This document shows positions 46,846 to 56,655 of a stretch of DNA of 57,462 nucleotides, piece after piece (the stretch's first letter is position 1; the number at the start of each line of letters is the position of its first letter). This DNA is from Deltaproteobacteria bacterium (GTDB lineage Bacteria > Desulfobacterota > Binatia > DP-6). Both the position numbers and the translations under genes were made by a program. The notes under the pieces were generated by a model. The model was not told the DNA's origin and ran no database searches. It saw nothing but the letters and a program-made list of their open reading frames with translations. The stretch lies in NCBI GenBank assembly GCA_005888095.1, contig VBKF01000177.1, forward strand, positions 1-57,462. The letters are read 5' to 3'.

Positions 46846-47619
46846 TCACCTCCCCTTCCAGACCGGCTTCCGCTTCTCGGCGAAGGCCCGCGGTCCCTCC
46901 ACCACGTCCTCGCTCGTGAAGAGGCGCTGCACGAGCGGGTAATGCGCCGCCATCGCCTCGGCCAGCGGCCGGCCGAGCCCCTGGAGCGCCGCCTGCTTGG
47001 AGGCCCGTACGGCGAGCGGCGAGCACTCGAGGATCTCGCGCGCCCAGCGCTCCGCGGCGGCCATCAGCTCGGGCTGCGGCACGACCTCGTTGACCAGGCC
47101 GATGCGGGCGGCCTCGCCGGCGGGGATCTGCCGCCCCGTCAGCATCATGCCCATCGCGATCCGGAAGGGAATCGCGCGCGGCAGCCGATGCACGCCGCCT
47201 GCGGCCGCCATGAGCCCGACCCGCGGCTCGGGAAGGCCGAGCCGCGCGTGGTCCGCAGCCACGATGATGTCGCAGGCGAGTGCGATCTCGAGGCCGCCGC
47301 CGAGCGCCACACCGTTCACGGCGGCGATCAACGGCTTCCAGAGGTCGTCGCGCCCGACGAGGCCGCCGAAGCCCCCCTTCGGCATGCGCGGGACGCCGTG
47401 CAGCGCCGTCCACTTGAGGTCGTTCCCGGCCGAGAAGGCGCGGTCGCCGGCGCCCGTGAGGATCGCCACCCACACCTCCGGATCGGCCCCCACGTCGTCC
47501 CACACGCGCGACAGCTCCTCGTTGGCCGGCGGGTGCAGCGCGTTCATCACCTCCGGGCGGTTGATGGTGACGTAGGCGACGCGATCCCGTTTCTCGTAGC
47601 GGACGAACTCGAGCTGCAT
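46846..47619 (-). CDS. Enoyl-CoA hydratase/isomerase family protein
   Basis: This protein has 257 residues from ATG 47619 (MQLEFVRYEK). It has the crotonase fold: NRPEVMNALHP near residue 20, oxyanion-hole AFSAGNDLKW near residue 62, VNGVALGGGLEIALACD near residue 100, and catalytic-Glu region LPEPRVGLMAAAGGVHRL near residue 133. It would hydrate enoyl-CoA in beta-oxidation or aromatic catabolism, in line with the thiolase at 3560. A longer N-terminus to 47670 has no homology. Confidence 0.92.
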   Translation of the reverse strand: MQLEFVRYEKRDRVAYVTINRPEVMNALHPPANEELSRVWDDVGADPEVWVAILTGAGDRAFSAGNDLKWTALHGVPRMPKGGFGGLVGRDDLWKPLIAAVNGVALGGGLEIALACDIIVAADHARLGLPEPRVGLMAAAGGVHRLPRAIPFRIAMGMMLTGRQIPAGEAARIGLVNEVVPQPELMAAAERWAREILECSPLAVRASKQAALQGLGRPLAEAMAAHYPLVQRLFTSEDVVEGPRAFAEKRKPVWKGR

Positions 47620-47691
47620 GGTGGGCCCTCCCGGTCGGCTCCCCGCTCCTCGTATGGAACGGGGCGTCAAGTCAAACGAGGCGTTCGTGGT

Positions 47692-47721
47692 TTGACAGGC
47701 GCCGTATCTGCTCGGTATGCC
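47692..47721 (+). promoter_or_regulatory. Candidate promoter of the epoxide-hydrolase-type gene
   Basis: TTGACA at 47692-47697 with an 18-nt spacer to TATGCC at 47716-47721. The -10 is imperfect and lies only 8 nt from the ATG at 47730, so it is tentative. Confidence 0.35.
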
Positions 47722-47729
47722 GGGCGGGG

Positions 47730-48695
47730 ATGGCGGTCGAGCACCGCTTCGTCGAGACCAACGGCATCCGGCTCCACTGCGCCGTCGACGGCGACGGTCC
47801 GCTCGTGCTCTTCCTGCACGGGTTCCCGGAGTGCTGGTACTCGTGGCGCCACCAGATCGCGGCCCTCGCCCCGCGCTTCCGCGTCGTCGCCCCCGACCTG
47901 CGCGGCTACAACGAGAGCGACAAGCCCAAGGGCGTCGCGGCCTACGCGCTCCCGGAGCTGGTCGCCGACGTGCGCGGGCTGATCGAGGCGTTCGGGGAGC
48001 GGCAGGCGGTCATCGTCGGGCACGACTGGGGCGGCGGCATCGCCTGGACGTTCGCAATGGAACACCCCGACGCCACCCGACGGCTCGTCGTGCTGAACTG
48101 CCCGCATCCCGCCATCTTCGTGCACCACCTGCGTACGAACGGCCGCCAGCTCGCGCGCAGCTGGTACATGCTCTTCTTCCAGATACCCTGGCTTCCCGAG
48201 ACGCTCCTCCGGCTCGGACACGGCTGGGCGGTCGGGAGCGCCATCCGCCGCTCGGCGGTGCGCCAGGATCCGATCACCACGCAGGACCTCGACTGCCTGC
48301 GTGACGCGGCGAGCCGCCCCGATGCCATGCGCAGCGCGATCAACTACTACCGGGCAGCGTTCCGCAGCCCAGACGCGCGGGGCGTCTGGCCCCACTGGCT
48401 CGCTCGCTTCCTCTACGGCGACCGCCCGCCGCCCGAGGCGACGCGAACGCTCGACGACTGGCCGAAGATCGCGGCTCCCACGCTCCTCGTCTGGGCCGAG
48501 GCCGACGTGGCGCTCGGCAAGGAGCTGACGTTGGGCATGGAGCCGCTCTTCCGCGGGCCCCTCGAGATCAAGTACGTGCCGCTGTCCGGCCACTGGGTGC
48601 AGCAGGAGCAGCCGGAGCTCGTGAACGGCTACCTGCTCGACTTCCTCGGCGATCTCGCCCCTGGGCACGCGGGCGCGCCGCTCTTCCCCGCGTAG
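47730..48695 (+). CDS. Alpha/beta hydrolase, epoxide hydrolase/haloacetate dehalogenase type
   Basis: This 321-residue enzyme has HGFPECWYSW at residues 30-39 (oxyanion hole), nucleophile Asp99 in VGHDWGGG, acid in WAEADVALG near residue 255 and catalytic His in LSGHWVQQE near residue 290. The Asp nucleophile and HGFPE motif mark the soluble epoxide hydrolase and dehalogenase branch. No signal peptide. Divergent from enoyl-CoA hydratase. Confidence 0.92.
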   Translation: MAVEHRFVETNGIRLHCAVDGDGPLVLFLHGFPECWYSWRHQIAALAPRFRVVAPDLRGYNESDKPKGVAAYALPELVADVRGLIEAFGERQAVIVGHDWGGGIAWTFAMEHPDATRRLVVLNCPHPAIFVHHLRTNGRQLARSWYMLFFQIPWLPETLLRLGHGWAVGSAIRRSAVRQDPITTQDLDCLRDAASRPDAMRSAINYYRAAFRSPDARGVWPHWLARFLYGDRPPPEATRTLDDWPKIAAPTLLVWAEADVALGKELTLGMEPLFRGPLEIKYVPLSGHWVQQEQPELVNGYLLDFLGDLAPGHAGAPLFPA

Positions 48696-48712
48696 CGCTG
48701 CAGCCCGGCGCC

Positions 48713-49459
48713 CTACGCGCGGTCCGGCTCCGGCTGCGCGGCGTACGCCGCGACCCGGCCGACGTAGGCCCGGGTGATCGGGGGCAGGAAGCGGCGCACG
48801 TCGGCGAAGTGCGTCGGGTCGCCGCCGGTCGCGCGGGCGCGCGCTTGCGCCGCGGCCACGCGGCCCTCCCCGGCGTTGAATGCGGCCACCGCGAAGAGCC
48901 GCCGCTCGCCGGCGTCGGGCACGGGCACCGTGGCGACCCCGTGCGCCAGGTGCGCCTGGCGGCCGAAGAGGTCGTGCAGGTAGCGGAGGTAGCCGACCCC
49001 GAGCGCCACGTCGTCCGTCCCCGTCGGCCGCGTCACCACGTGCGCGGCGATCTTCCGGCGCATCTCCGCGGCGGTCGCGTGCGTCACCTGGAAGGTGCCG
49101 ACGCTGAGCCCGTCGCTGCTGCGCGCGCGCGGGTCGAAGTTCGACTCTGCCCGGGCGACGCCGAGCGATACCGCGGGGTCGACGCCGACACTCGCCGAGG
49201 CGCGGCGGATGGCGGCCCGGATATCGGCCTTGGCGTGGGGCACATGCGCCGGCCGGCGCGGGTGGACGCTCGGCGCCGCCGCTGGCTGCTGGGGCTGCGG
49301 CGCGGCGGGCGACACGCGGGTCGCAGCCTCTCCGCGAGCCCGACCGAGCGCGTCCCGCAGGACATGCCCGAACTCGGGCGCGTGCGGCGCGGGGCGTGGA
49401 GTCACCCCCGAGACGCCGGGCGTCGGCGCGCCGATCACGTCGTGCAGAGTCGAGACCAC
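48713..49459 (-). CDS. Lytic transglycosylase SLT domain protein, start uncertain
   Basis: This protein has 248 residues from GTG 49459. The N-terminal 90 residues are Pro/Ala-rich linker. The SLT (transglycosylase) domain starts near residue 100 with the catalytic Glu in VARAESNFDPRARS, then SVGTFQVTHATA, and AAFNAGEGRV near residue 195. It would cleave peptidoglycan between sugars. No clear signal peptide is seen in this version; a longer frame reaches ATG 49612 but that part is Arg-rich and overlaps the polymerase X start, so I reject it. The true start may lie in between. Confidence 0.78.
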   Translation of the reverse strand: MVSTLHDVIGAPTPGVSGVTPRPAPHAPEFGHVLRDALGRARGEAATRVSPAAPQPQQPAAAPSVHPRRPAHVPHAKADIRAAIRRASASVGVDPAVSLGVARAESNFDPRARSSDGLSVGTFQVTHATAAEMRRKIAAHVVTRPTGTDDVALGVGYLRYLHDLFGRQAHLAHGVATVPVPDAGERRLFAVAAFNAGEGRVAAAQARARATGGDPTHFADVRRFLPPITRAYVGRVAAYAAQPEPDRA

Positions 49460-49610
49460 AGGAGCACGTTCTGCAACTCGGGTGCCGGACGCGGCGGCAC
49501 GCGCGGCATCGCCGGCGCGCGGTTCCGACGGGCAGATCCTGCCCCGCTGCCGGCAATCGCTGCCGCGCGCCGGCTGGCGGCATCCCCGGCGACGCGCTAA
49601 GCATCGAGCC

Positions 49611-51398
49611 ATGCGGAACGTGGAGCTGGCGCGCTGCTTCCGCGACCTCGCCGCCTACCTCGAGATGGAGGACGTGCCGTTCAAGCCTCGCGCCTACGAG
49701 AAGGCGTCGCTCGCCATCGAGTCGTACGACCAGCCCCTCGAGGAGGTGTATCGCCGGGGAGGCGTCAAGGCGCTGCGCGCGATCCCCGGCATTGGCGCTT
49801 CGATGGCCGACAAGCTCGAGGAGCTCATCAAGACCGGGAAGTGCGCGCTGCGCGAGGAGTACCGCGCGCGCATGCCGGTCGACATCGCGACCCTCACCGC
49901 GATCGAGGGCGTGGGGCCGAAGGCGGTCAAGGTCCTCTACGAGCAGCTCGCCGTGCGGACGGTGGAGGACCTGGAGGCTGCGGCACGTGCCGGCAAGGTC
50001 CGCAGCCTCCCTCACTTCGGCGAGCGCAGCGAGCAGAAGATCCTGAAGGCCCTCGCCTTCGTCCAGACGAGCGGCGCCCGCCAGCCGCTCGCCGTCACCC
50101 GGCCCCTCATCGAGGAGATCGCGCGCACCCTCGCCCGGGTGCGAGGCGTCGAGCAGGTGGCGATCGCCGGCTCCGTCCGGCGGCGGAAGGAGACGATTGG
50201 CGACGCCGACCTGCTCGCCGTGGCGCGCAAGCCCGGCGCGGTCATGCAGGCGTTCGTTGGGCTGCCGCAGGTCGCACGCGTCCTCGGGCAGGGCGACACC
50301 AAGTCGAGCGTGAAGCTCGCCGCTGGCCTCCAGGTGGACCTCCGCGTGGTGCCCACCGAGAGCTTCGGCGCGGCTCTCTGCTACTTCACCGGCAGCAAGG
50401 CGCACAACGTGGCGCTCCGCCAGCTCGCCATCAAGCGGGGCTACAAGCTGAACGAGTACGGCCTCTTCCGCGGCGAGCGGCGGATCGCGGGACGGACGGA
50501 GGAGGAGATCTACGCGCGGCTCGGCCTCGCCTACATCCCTCCCGAGCTGCGCGAGGACCAGGGCGAGATCGACGCGGCGCGGGCCGGCACGCTGCCGCAG
50601 CTGATCGAGTCGGACGCGCTGCGCGGCGACCTGCAGACCCAGACGGACTGGACGGACGGCGCGGACTCCATCGAGGAGATGGCACGGGCGGCGAAGGCAC
50701 TCGGCCTCGAGTACGTCGCGATCACCGACCACACCCGCAGCCTGGCGATGACTCGCGGATCGGACGAGGCGAAGCTCCGCAAGCAGATGGCCGAGATCGA
50801 TCGCCTGAACGTCAGGCTCGAGGGCATCCGGGTCCTCAAGGGCGCGGAGGTGAACATCAACAAGGACGGCACGCTCGACATCGACGACGAGACGCTCGCT
50901 GCGCTCGACGTCGTCGGGGTGGCGGTGCACTCCTACTTCAACCTGTCGCGCGCCGAGATGACCGCGCGCATCATCCGCGCCATGCGGAATCCCCATGCCG
51001 ACATCCTCTTCCACCCGACCGGACGCGTCATCCAGAAGCGCGAGCCCTACGACGTCGACATGGACGCGATCATCGCCGCCGCCAGGGAGACCGGGACCGT
51101 CCTCGAGCTCGACGCCTATCCGGAGCGTCTCGACCTGAAGGACGAGCACGTGCGCAAGGCCGTGCAGGCCGGCGTGCCCATCGTCATCGACTCCGACGCC
51201 CACAGCGTGAAGCACCTGCCGTTCCCCCGCCAGTACGGCGTCGACCAGGCGCGTCGAGGCTGGGCGTCGGCGGCCGACGTCCTCAACAGCCGGCCCCTCG
51301 ACGCATTCCTCGCCGCCCTCAAGTCGGGCGCGCGCCAGGCGGCCACGGGGTCACGCAACGGCCGTACCCGCAGCCGGGCGCGGTCGCGGCGGAGTTAG
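49611..51398 (+). CDS. polX: Family X DNA polymerase with PHP domain
   Basis: This repair polymerase has 595 residues from ATG 49611 (MRNVELARCF). Domains in order are an 8-kDa-like helical domain at residues 1-80 with a helix-hairpin-helix (IPGIGASMADKL), a second HhH (IEGVGPKAVKVL), the palm with GSVRRRKETIGDADLL (metal Asp pair near residue 200) and VDLRVVP (third Asp), and the PHP nuclease domain from about residue 340 (LQTQTDWTDG, ITDHTRS, KGAEVNI, HPTGR and DSDAHS). The PHP domain of bacterial PolX gives 3'-5' exonuclease or phosphatase activity. Length is typical. Confidence 0.95.
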   Translation: MRNVELARCFRDLAAYLEMEDVPFKPRAYEKASLAIESYDQPLEEVYRRGGVKALRAIPGIGASMADKLEELIKTGKCALREEYRARMPVDIATLTAIEGVGPKAVKVLYEQLAVRTVEDLEAAARAGKVRSLPHFGERSEQKILKALAFVQTSGARQPLAVTRPLIEEIARTLARVRGVEQVAIAGSVRRRKETIGDADLLAVARKPGAVMQAFVGLPQVARVLGQGDTKSSVKLAAGLQVDLRVVPTESFGAALCYFTGSKAHNVALRQLAIKRGYKLNEYGLFRGERRIAGRTEEEIYARLGLAYIPPELREDQGEIDAARAGTLPQLIESDALRGDLQTQTDWTDGADSIEEMARAAKALGLEYVAITDHTRSLAMTRGSDEAKLRKQMAEIDRLNVRLEGIRVLKGAEVNINKDGTLDIDDETLAALDVVGVAVHSYFNLSRAEMTARIIRAMRNPHADILFHPTGRVIQKREPYDVDMDAIIAAARETGTVLELDAYPERLDLKDEHVRKAVQAGVPIVIDSDAHSVKHLPFPRQYGVDQARRGWASAADVLNSRPLDAFLAALKSGARQAATGSRNGRTRSRARSRRS

Positions 51399-51496
51399 GC
51401 CACCTTCGTCACCTCCCGATAGTCTGCCATCGACCGCCGATGGCTTCGTCTTTTGCCATTGACCCCTTCGCGAAGAACGGTCTACGGCTGCCGGTC

Positions 51497-53914
51497 ATGA
51501 AGACGGCTCGCTCATCCTTCCTGCCCGCGCTCGCCTTCGTACTCGCCGTCGCCCCGGTCGCCGTGCGGGCCGCGAACCGGTGCGGCCATGGCACCTCGGC
51601 CGCGCAGGACACGGCCGACATCCGTGGTGTCCGCGCCGCGATCGAGCTCGCCTGCCCCTGCGCCGCGTTCGACGGCTCGAGCGGGAGCAAGAACAAGGCG
51701 GCCTTCGTGCGCTGCGTGCGCGCTGTCGCGCGCGATGCGGGCGACGGCACGCCGATCGACGGGCGCTTCCAGCTGCGCCCCCAGTGCAAGGGGACGGTCC
51801 TGCGCATCGCGCGCCAGTCCGACTGCGGGTTCGCTCCCGCGGCGGATCGCCATCCCTGCTGCCAGCACGTGGCGCATGCGGGGCGCAACGTCGGCACGGT
51901 CACGCCGTCGGCCCGCTGCCGGAGTGCGGCGGGGGCCGTCCGAAGCTCGTGTCCGAGCTTCCACTTCGTCACGGACGCCTGCAGCGGGAACGCGGTCAAC
52001 ACCTGCAACACGGTCGCGACAACCACGAGCGTCCCGAGCGCGGCCCAGCCCGCGAACACCCCCGGCACCCCGGGCGTCTCGGTGACCAATCCGAACCTCC
52101 TCATGCAGTTCGGTGACGCGAGCTTCAGCCTGAACCACGCGACCTACACCCGCTTCCGCCGTGACGGCGCGGGCCTGCCCGATGCGATTCTCGTCCTCGT
52201 TCCCGGCTTCGAGGGCGGCGCCAACGACTTCAAGATCCTTGCCGAGAGCGTGATCCCGCGCGCCTTCGTCGAGCAGGGCCTGGTGCTCGAGATCTGGGCC
52301 TACGACCGCCGCACGAACCAGCTCGAGGATCGCGTCGGCCTCGACATCTCCGAGGCGCGGCTCGATCCCTACGTCGGCCTCGACTGGCTCTTCGGGACCG
52401 AGCTCGGCCTCACGCTCGATCCGGTGCTCGCCGCCGGCCCGAACCGCCGCGCCGTCTTCTACGACTCGACCGACGTCCCCTTCATCGCGAGCTGGACGCC
52501 GCTCGTCTTCGCGCGCGACATCGACGCGGTGGTCGACGCGGCCGATGCGGCCGTCCGGAATCACAACGTCTTCCTGGGCGGCCACTCGATGGGGACGACG
52601 TTCACCGCCCGCTACGCCTGCACCGACTTCGACCTGAGCGGCGCCGGCCCCGCCCGGCCCGGCTACGCGAAGCTGCGCGGCCTGGTCCTCCTCGAGGGCG
52701 GCGGCGGGACGACGGCCGGCGCGCCCCTCACCGACGACACGCTCGATCGGATGATCGCCAAGTTCGACGGGGGTCTCTACGGGGCGGTGAAGGATCCGAG
52801 CAGCCCGGGGCGCTGCGTCGACGGCACGACGGCCTGCGCGATCGACACCGAAGCCACCGACTGCGCCGGGCAGGTCCCGCCCAAGTGCACGCTCACCGCG
52901 GCCGCCTACTCGGTCACCAAGATCGGCAGCATCAACATCCTGAACCCGCGCATCGTCGCGGCCTCGGAGCCGTCGGCGATCCAGGGGGCGTACGATCCGG
53001 ACGGCGGCGAGAACATCATCCAGGCGGATCAGGGGGCGCCAGGCAACAACGCCATCGCCAGGGTGTCCGACCTGAACGGCCTCGCGCTGCTCGGTGGCCC
53101 GTCGACGGTCGAGGGTGGGATCGGGAGCTTCGTCGACGACGACGGCGCCGTGTCGAGCCTCGCCTTCTTCGTCGCCACCTCGGTCGGGGCGCCCGGCCCG
53201 ATGGTGAACGGGCTTCTCACCTGGCAGGACATCACCGAAGGGCCGCTCCCGGCGTCGGTGCTGCCGAACAACGGCCCGCCGCCGACGGCCCTCCCCGCCC
53301 CGGTGTGGGGACAGGAGAAGGAGGTGACGAAATTCACCCGGCTGCTCGACGCCTTCTTTGCGGGCGACACCAACTTCACCGACTGGTACTACCCGAGCTC
53401 GGGTCTCTCGGTAACGAGCATCGCGGGTCAGTGCTCGAACGCGTCGGGTGGCACCTGCACGGTGGGGAACGTGGGCGCGCCCTGCGGCGGGTCGGGCCAG
53501 ACCCAGGCGACGGCGGACGCCCAGTGCTCCCAGGCGATCAGCCTCGACTCGACCGCCCTCTCCGTCGGCCGCGGCCGGCGCGACATCGAGAACCTGACCC
53601 AGGCGGCGAACGTCGACATCCCGGTCATCTCGTTCGTGGGGAGCAACGGGCTCGCGCGCGTCCCCGGCGCGATGGTCCCGTTCGGGACGAGCATCCACCG
53701 CTGCACGGCGCCCAGCTGCGACGGGGTCACGGACCGGGTCGTCGATGCGAGCACGCCGAACCCGGCGTTCCCGACGCTGGGCGGCGTCGCGGGCGGCTTC
53801 GAGGTCTACGTCTCCGAGGGCTTCGCCCACGTCGACGTGGTGACCGCCGAGGACGGTCCCGACAACAACGTGATCGGGCCGCTCGCGGCCTTCCTCGAGC
53901 GGAACGCGCAGTAG
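51497..53914 (+). CDS. Large secreted alpha/beta hydrolase with N-terminal Cys-rich module
   Basis: This 805-residue exported protein starts at ATG 51497 (signal MKTARSSFLPALAFVLA... ending near VRA). Residues 25-150 hold a Cys-rich module: LACPCAAF, AAFVRCVRAVAR, QCKGTVLRIA, SDCG and HPCCQH, in the same order as the 10920 protein. After a short Thr/Ala linker comes a hydrolase-like core with LVPGFEGG near residue 235 and the nucleophile elbow GGHSMGT near residue 360. Further Cys-bearing inserts follow, then a His-containing end (SEGFAHVDVV), which could supply the catalytic His. Likely an extracellular esterase or lipase. A start at 51439 is possible but lacks a signal. Confidence 0.82.
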   Translation: MKTARSSFLPALAFVLAVAPVAVRAANRCGHGTSAAQDTADIRGVRAAIELACPCAAFDGSSGSKNKAAFVRCVRAVARDAGDGTPIDGRFQLRPQCKGTVLRIARQSDCGFAPAADRHPCCQHVAHAGRNVGTVTPSARCRSAAGAVRSSCPSFHFVTDACSGNAVNTCNTVATTTSVPSAAQPANTPGTPGVSVTNPNLLMQFGDASFSLNHATYTRFRRDGAGLPDAILVLVPGFEGGANDFKILAESVIPRAFVEQGLVLEIWAYDRRTNQLEDRVGLDISEARLDPYVGLDWLFGTELGLTLDPVLAAGPNRRAVFYDSTDVPFIASWTPLVFARDIDAVVDAADAAVRNHNVFLGGHSMGTTFTARYACTDFDLSGAGPARPGYAKLRGLVLLEGGGGTTAGAPLTDDTLDRMIAKFDGGLYGAVKDPSSPGRCVDGTTACAIDTEATDCAGQVPPKCTLTAAAYSVTKIGSINILNPRIVAASEPSAIQGAYDPDGGENIIQADQGAPGNNAIARVSDLNGLALLGGPSTVEGGIGSFVDDDGAVSSLAFFVATSVGAPGPMVNGLLTWQDITEGPLPASVLPNNGPPPTALPAPVWGQEKEVTKFTRLLDAFFAGDTNFTDWYYPSSGLSVTSIAGQCSNASGGTCTVGNVGAPCGGSGQTQATADAQCSQAISLDSTALSVGRGRRDIENLTQAANVDIPVISFVGSNGLARVPGAMVPFGTSIHRCTAPSCDGVTDRVVDASTPNPAFPTLGGVAGGFEVYVSEGFAHVDVVTAEDGPDNNVIGPLAAFLERNAQ

Positions 53915-53927
53915 GGGCTGCGGACCG

Positions 53928-55019
53928 TCAGTACGCGATCACGCCGCGCGCGACCTCGCCCTTGTCCATCGCCTCCATGGCGTTGTTGATCTCCGCGAGC
54001 TTGAACTTCCGCGTGACCAGCTGATCGAGCTTCAGCCGCCCCGCCATGTAGAGGTCGATCAGGCGGGGCATGTCGTGGTGGAACTGCGCCGACCCGTAGA
54101 ACGAGCCGATCAACCACTTCTCCTCCATGGAAAACGGGAAGGCGGGGACCGTCAGCTCCGAGCCGAAGGGCGGCGCGCCGACCACGACGCACTTCCCGGC
54201 TCGCTTGAGGCACGCGTACGCCTGCGCGATCACCTTGGGATTGCCGATGACCTCGAAGGCGTAGTCCACGCCACGGCCGTCGGTCAGCTCGCGGATGCCG
54301 GCCTCGGGATCGCCCTTGGCGGCGCTCACGGTGTGCGTCGCGCCGAACTCCTTCGCCATCTTGAGCTTGTTGTCGAGCAGATCGACGGCGATGATCCTCT
54401 CCGCGCCCGCCAGCACCGCGCCCTGGATGACGTTGAGTCCCACGCCGCCGGCGCCGAAGACCGCGACCGACGCGCCGGGCTCCACCTTGGCCGTGTTGAT
54501 CACGGCGCCGACCCCGGTCATGACGCCGCAGCCGACGAGACACGCCTTGTCGAGCGGCGCGTCGCTGCGGATCTTCACGCAGCCCGTCTCGGGGACCACG
54601 GTCTCCTCCGCGAAGGACCCGACCCAGTGGGGCATGTCCATGCCCTTCACCTTGAAGCGGGGCTCGCCGTCGTACGTGCCGCCCATGACCATCGTCTGCA
54701 ACGCCACCTCGCAGTGCACCTGCCGGCCGCGGCCGCACTCGCGGCAATGGCCGCACGGGTTCATCCAGCAGAGGATCACGTGATCGCCGGGCCCCACCGA
54801 CGTGACGCCAGGCCCCACCTCGGTGACGACGCCCGCCCCCTCGTGCCCGATGATGCGCGGCGGCGGCATCGGCAGGATGCCGCGCTGGATGCTGAGGTCG
54901 CTGTGACAGACGCCGCTGGCCGCCAGCTTGACGCGCACCTCTCCCTGGCGCGGCGGTGCGAGCTCCACGTCCTCGACCGCGAACGGCTCGTTGAAGCTGT
55001 ACAGGATGGCAGCGCGCAT
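53928..55019 (-). CDS. Zinc-dependent alcohol dehydrogenase
   Basis: This 363-residue MDR-family enzyme starts at ATG 55019 after a GAGGAGG site. Catalytic Zn ligands are Cys38 (SGVCHSD), His59-Glu60 (IGHEGAG) and Cys at CLVGCGVMTG. The structural Zn has Cys89, 92, 95 and 103. The cofactor motif GAGGVGLN near residue 190 has an acidic residue (VD) after the second strand, which favours NAD. It resembles class III/NDMA-dependent-type dehydrogenases. Could oxidise alcohols or aldehydes from the catabolic genes. Confidence 0.93.
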   Translation of the reverse strand: MRAAILYSFNEPFAVEDVELAPPRQGEVRVKLAASGVCHSDLSIQRGILPMPPPRIIGHEGAGVVTEVGPGVTSVGPGDHVILCWMNPCGHCRECGRGRQVHCEVALQTMVMGGTYDGEPRFKVKGMDMPHWVGSFAEETVVPETGCVKIRSDAPLDKACLVGCGVMTGVGAVINTAKVEPGASVAVFGAGGVGLNVIQGAVLAGAERIIAVDLLDNKLKMAKEFGATHTVSAAKGDPEAGIRELTDGRGVDYAFEVIGNPKVIAQAYACLKRAGKCVVVGAPPFGSELTVPAFPFSMEEKWLIGSFYGSAQFHHDMPRLIDLYMAGRLKLDQLVTRKFKLAEINNAMEAMDKGEVARGVIAY

Positions 55020-55267
55020 GGCCGACCTCCTCGGGGTTTGCGTTTCGGCGGCGGATATACAACCGTTCGTGCTCGAGCGGTAGCCGGGGGGCTGCCGGCT
55101 GTCACTATCCGTCGGTCACGCCTGCGGTTAGGCTCGGTGACGCGTGGCGACAGGGACAGCCCAGGTACCCCCGTTTACGGCCCAGTCTGCAACCAGCCCT
55201 GCAACCACCCGACGGGCCGGAGGGTCATGTCCTATGACTGCTGGAAATCCAAGGAGGAGGTGCTCCC

Positions 55268-56562
55268 ATGGGAAGCAGGCGGATTCCAGCATCGCGGCAG
55301 ACGGGTGAGCGGATCGAGGAGCTGCTGGCGGGAGGCGGAGACCACGACGTCCGCTCCGATCTGATCCGCCTCGGCGTGCGCAAGCTCGTCGAGGAAGTGC
55401 TTGAAGGCGAGGTAGAGGACCGGCTGGCGGGTGTACTACGGGCGCGGCGACGGGGAGCGCCCAGGGTATCGAAACGGCTATCGGCGTGGGCGGTTGAAGA
55501 GCGCCGAGGGAGCGATCGAGTACGCGGCGCCGCAGGTGTCGGACTTGGGGGAGCCATACCGATCGCGGGTGCGCGAGCGGCTCGAAGGGCGCACCGAGGA
55601 GCTTGAGCGGCTGGCCGTCGAGATGTATGCCCGCGGGCTTTCGACGCGGGACATCGAGGTTCTCCGACGAGCAGGGGCGGTCGCTCCTGTCGCGGACGGC
55701 GGTGAGCGAGGTGACCGAGCGACTCTGGGAGGAGTACGCGGCGTTCGCGACCCGGGACCTCTCGGAGCACCAGCTCCTCTACCTGTTCGTCGACGGCGTC
55801 GCCGAGCGGCTCCGTCCCGGCCTTGCCCGCGAAGCGGTCCTCTGCGCGTGGGGCATCGACCAGGAGGGCAAGAAGGTCCTCCTGGCACTTAAGCCCGGGG
55901 ACCAAAGAGGACACGGAGAGCTGCCGGGCGTTCTTCCAGGACATGCGCCGGCGCGGCCTCGGTGACCCGCTGCTCGTGGTGACCGATGGCGCCCCGGGGC
56001 TGATCCGGGCGGTTGAGGAATGCTTCCCGCGCAGTCATCGCCAACGGTGTCTCGCCCATCGGATGCGCAACCTGGAGGCGAAGGTGCCCGAGGACGTGTG
56101 GCCCGAGTTACGGGCCCGCGCCAAAGCCGCGTACGAGACCCCCTCGCCGGAGCTGGCCAACGCGCTTCGGGACGACTTTGCCTCGCGGTACGCGCGGGAG
56201 CTGCCGGCGGCCGTCCAGTGCTTCGGGAGGACTTCGCGGCGTGCACGGCACATCTGCGCTTCCCCATTGGTCATCGCAAGGTGATTCGGACCACAAATCT
56301 CTTGGAACGGCTCTTCGGCGAAGAACGGCGCCGGATGAAGGTGATCGCGAACGGATTCGGGGAGCGCCCGGTGCTGAAGCTCATGTACGCCGCCCTGATC
56401 CGGGCGACCGAGCAGTGGCGCGGGATCACCGTGACGGCGTTCGAGCGGAAACAGTGGGAGGTAATCCGCCAGGAGATCGCTGCTGCGCACGGTCAGCGTC
56501 ACGCGAGCCCCGTCACTCGCCCCCGCGCACGTCGCGGCCCGGGTGCCGCCGGCGAACGGTGA
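55268..56562 (+). pseudogene. IS256-family (mutator-type) transposase, frameshifted remnant
   Basis: Nearly the full transposase can be pieced together from five frame segments. The first (55268-55430) reads RRIPASRQTGERIEELLAGG. The second reads YYGRGDGERPGYRNGYRRGRLKSAEG. The third, from about 55665, reads FSDEQGRSLLSRTAVSEV and YLFVDGVAERLRPG (first catalytic Asp). The fourth, from about 55905, reads TKEDTESCRAFFQDM and LLVVTDGAPG (second Asp). The fifth, from about 56230, reads REDFAACTAHLRFPIGHR and LLERLFGEERRRM (catalytic Glu). Breaks look like +1, -5, +1 and -1 base changes, so it is dead. No terminal inverted repeats were found. Confidence 0.88.
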
Positions 56563-56655
56563 GACGCCGCCCGCGCTCGGCCAGGTTGGCGGGCGCGGCG
56601 TTGACCCGTCGGTTGCCCCTGCAGTAGGAGCCTCCGCAGCGAGCTGATTCGACAG

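Noticed and set aside
48713-49612. Transglycosylase start at ATG 49612
   Set aside because: The extra N-terminus is Arg/Cys-rich without a signal peptide and overlaps the polymerase X start head-on.
47667-51215. A 1182-codon open frame on the minus strand
   Set aside because: It runs antisense through the epoxide hydrolase and polymerase X genes, is made of Arg/Asp/Leu/Val-rich low-complexity sequence and has no motifs. In DNA of this GC content such shadow frames are expected.
55020-56655. Terminal inverted repeats or target duplications of the IS256 element
   Set aside because: I compared the sequence flanking both ends by eye and found no convincing match.
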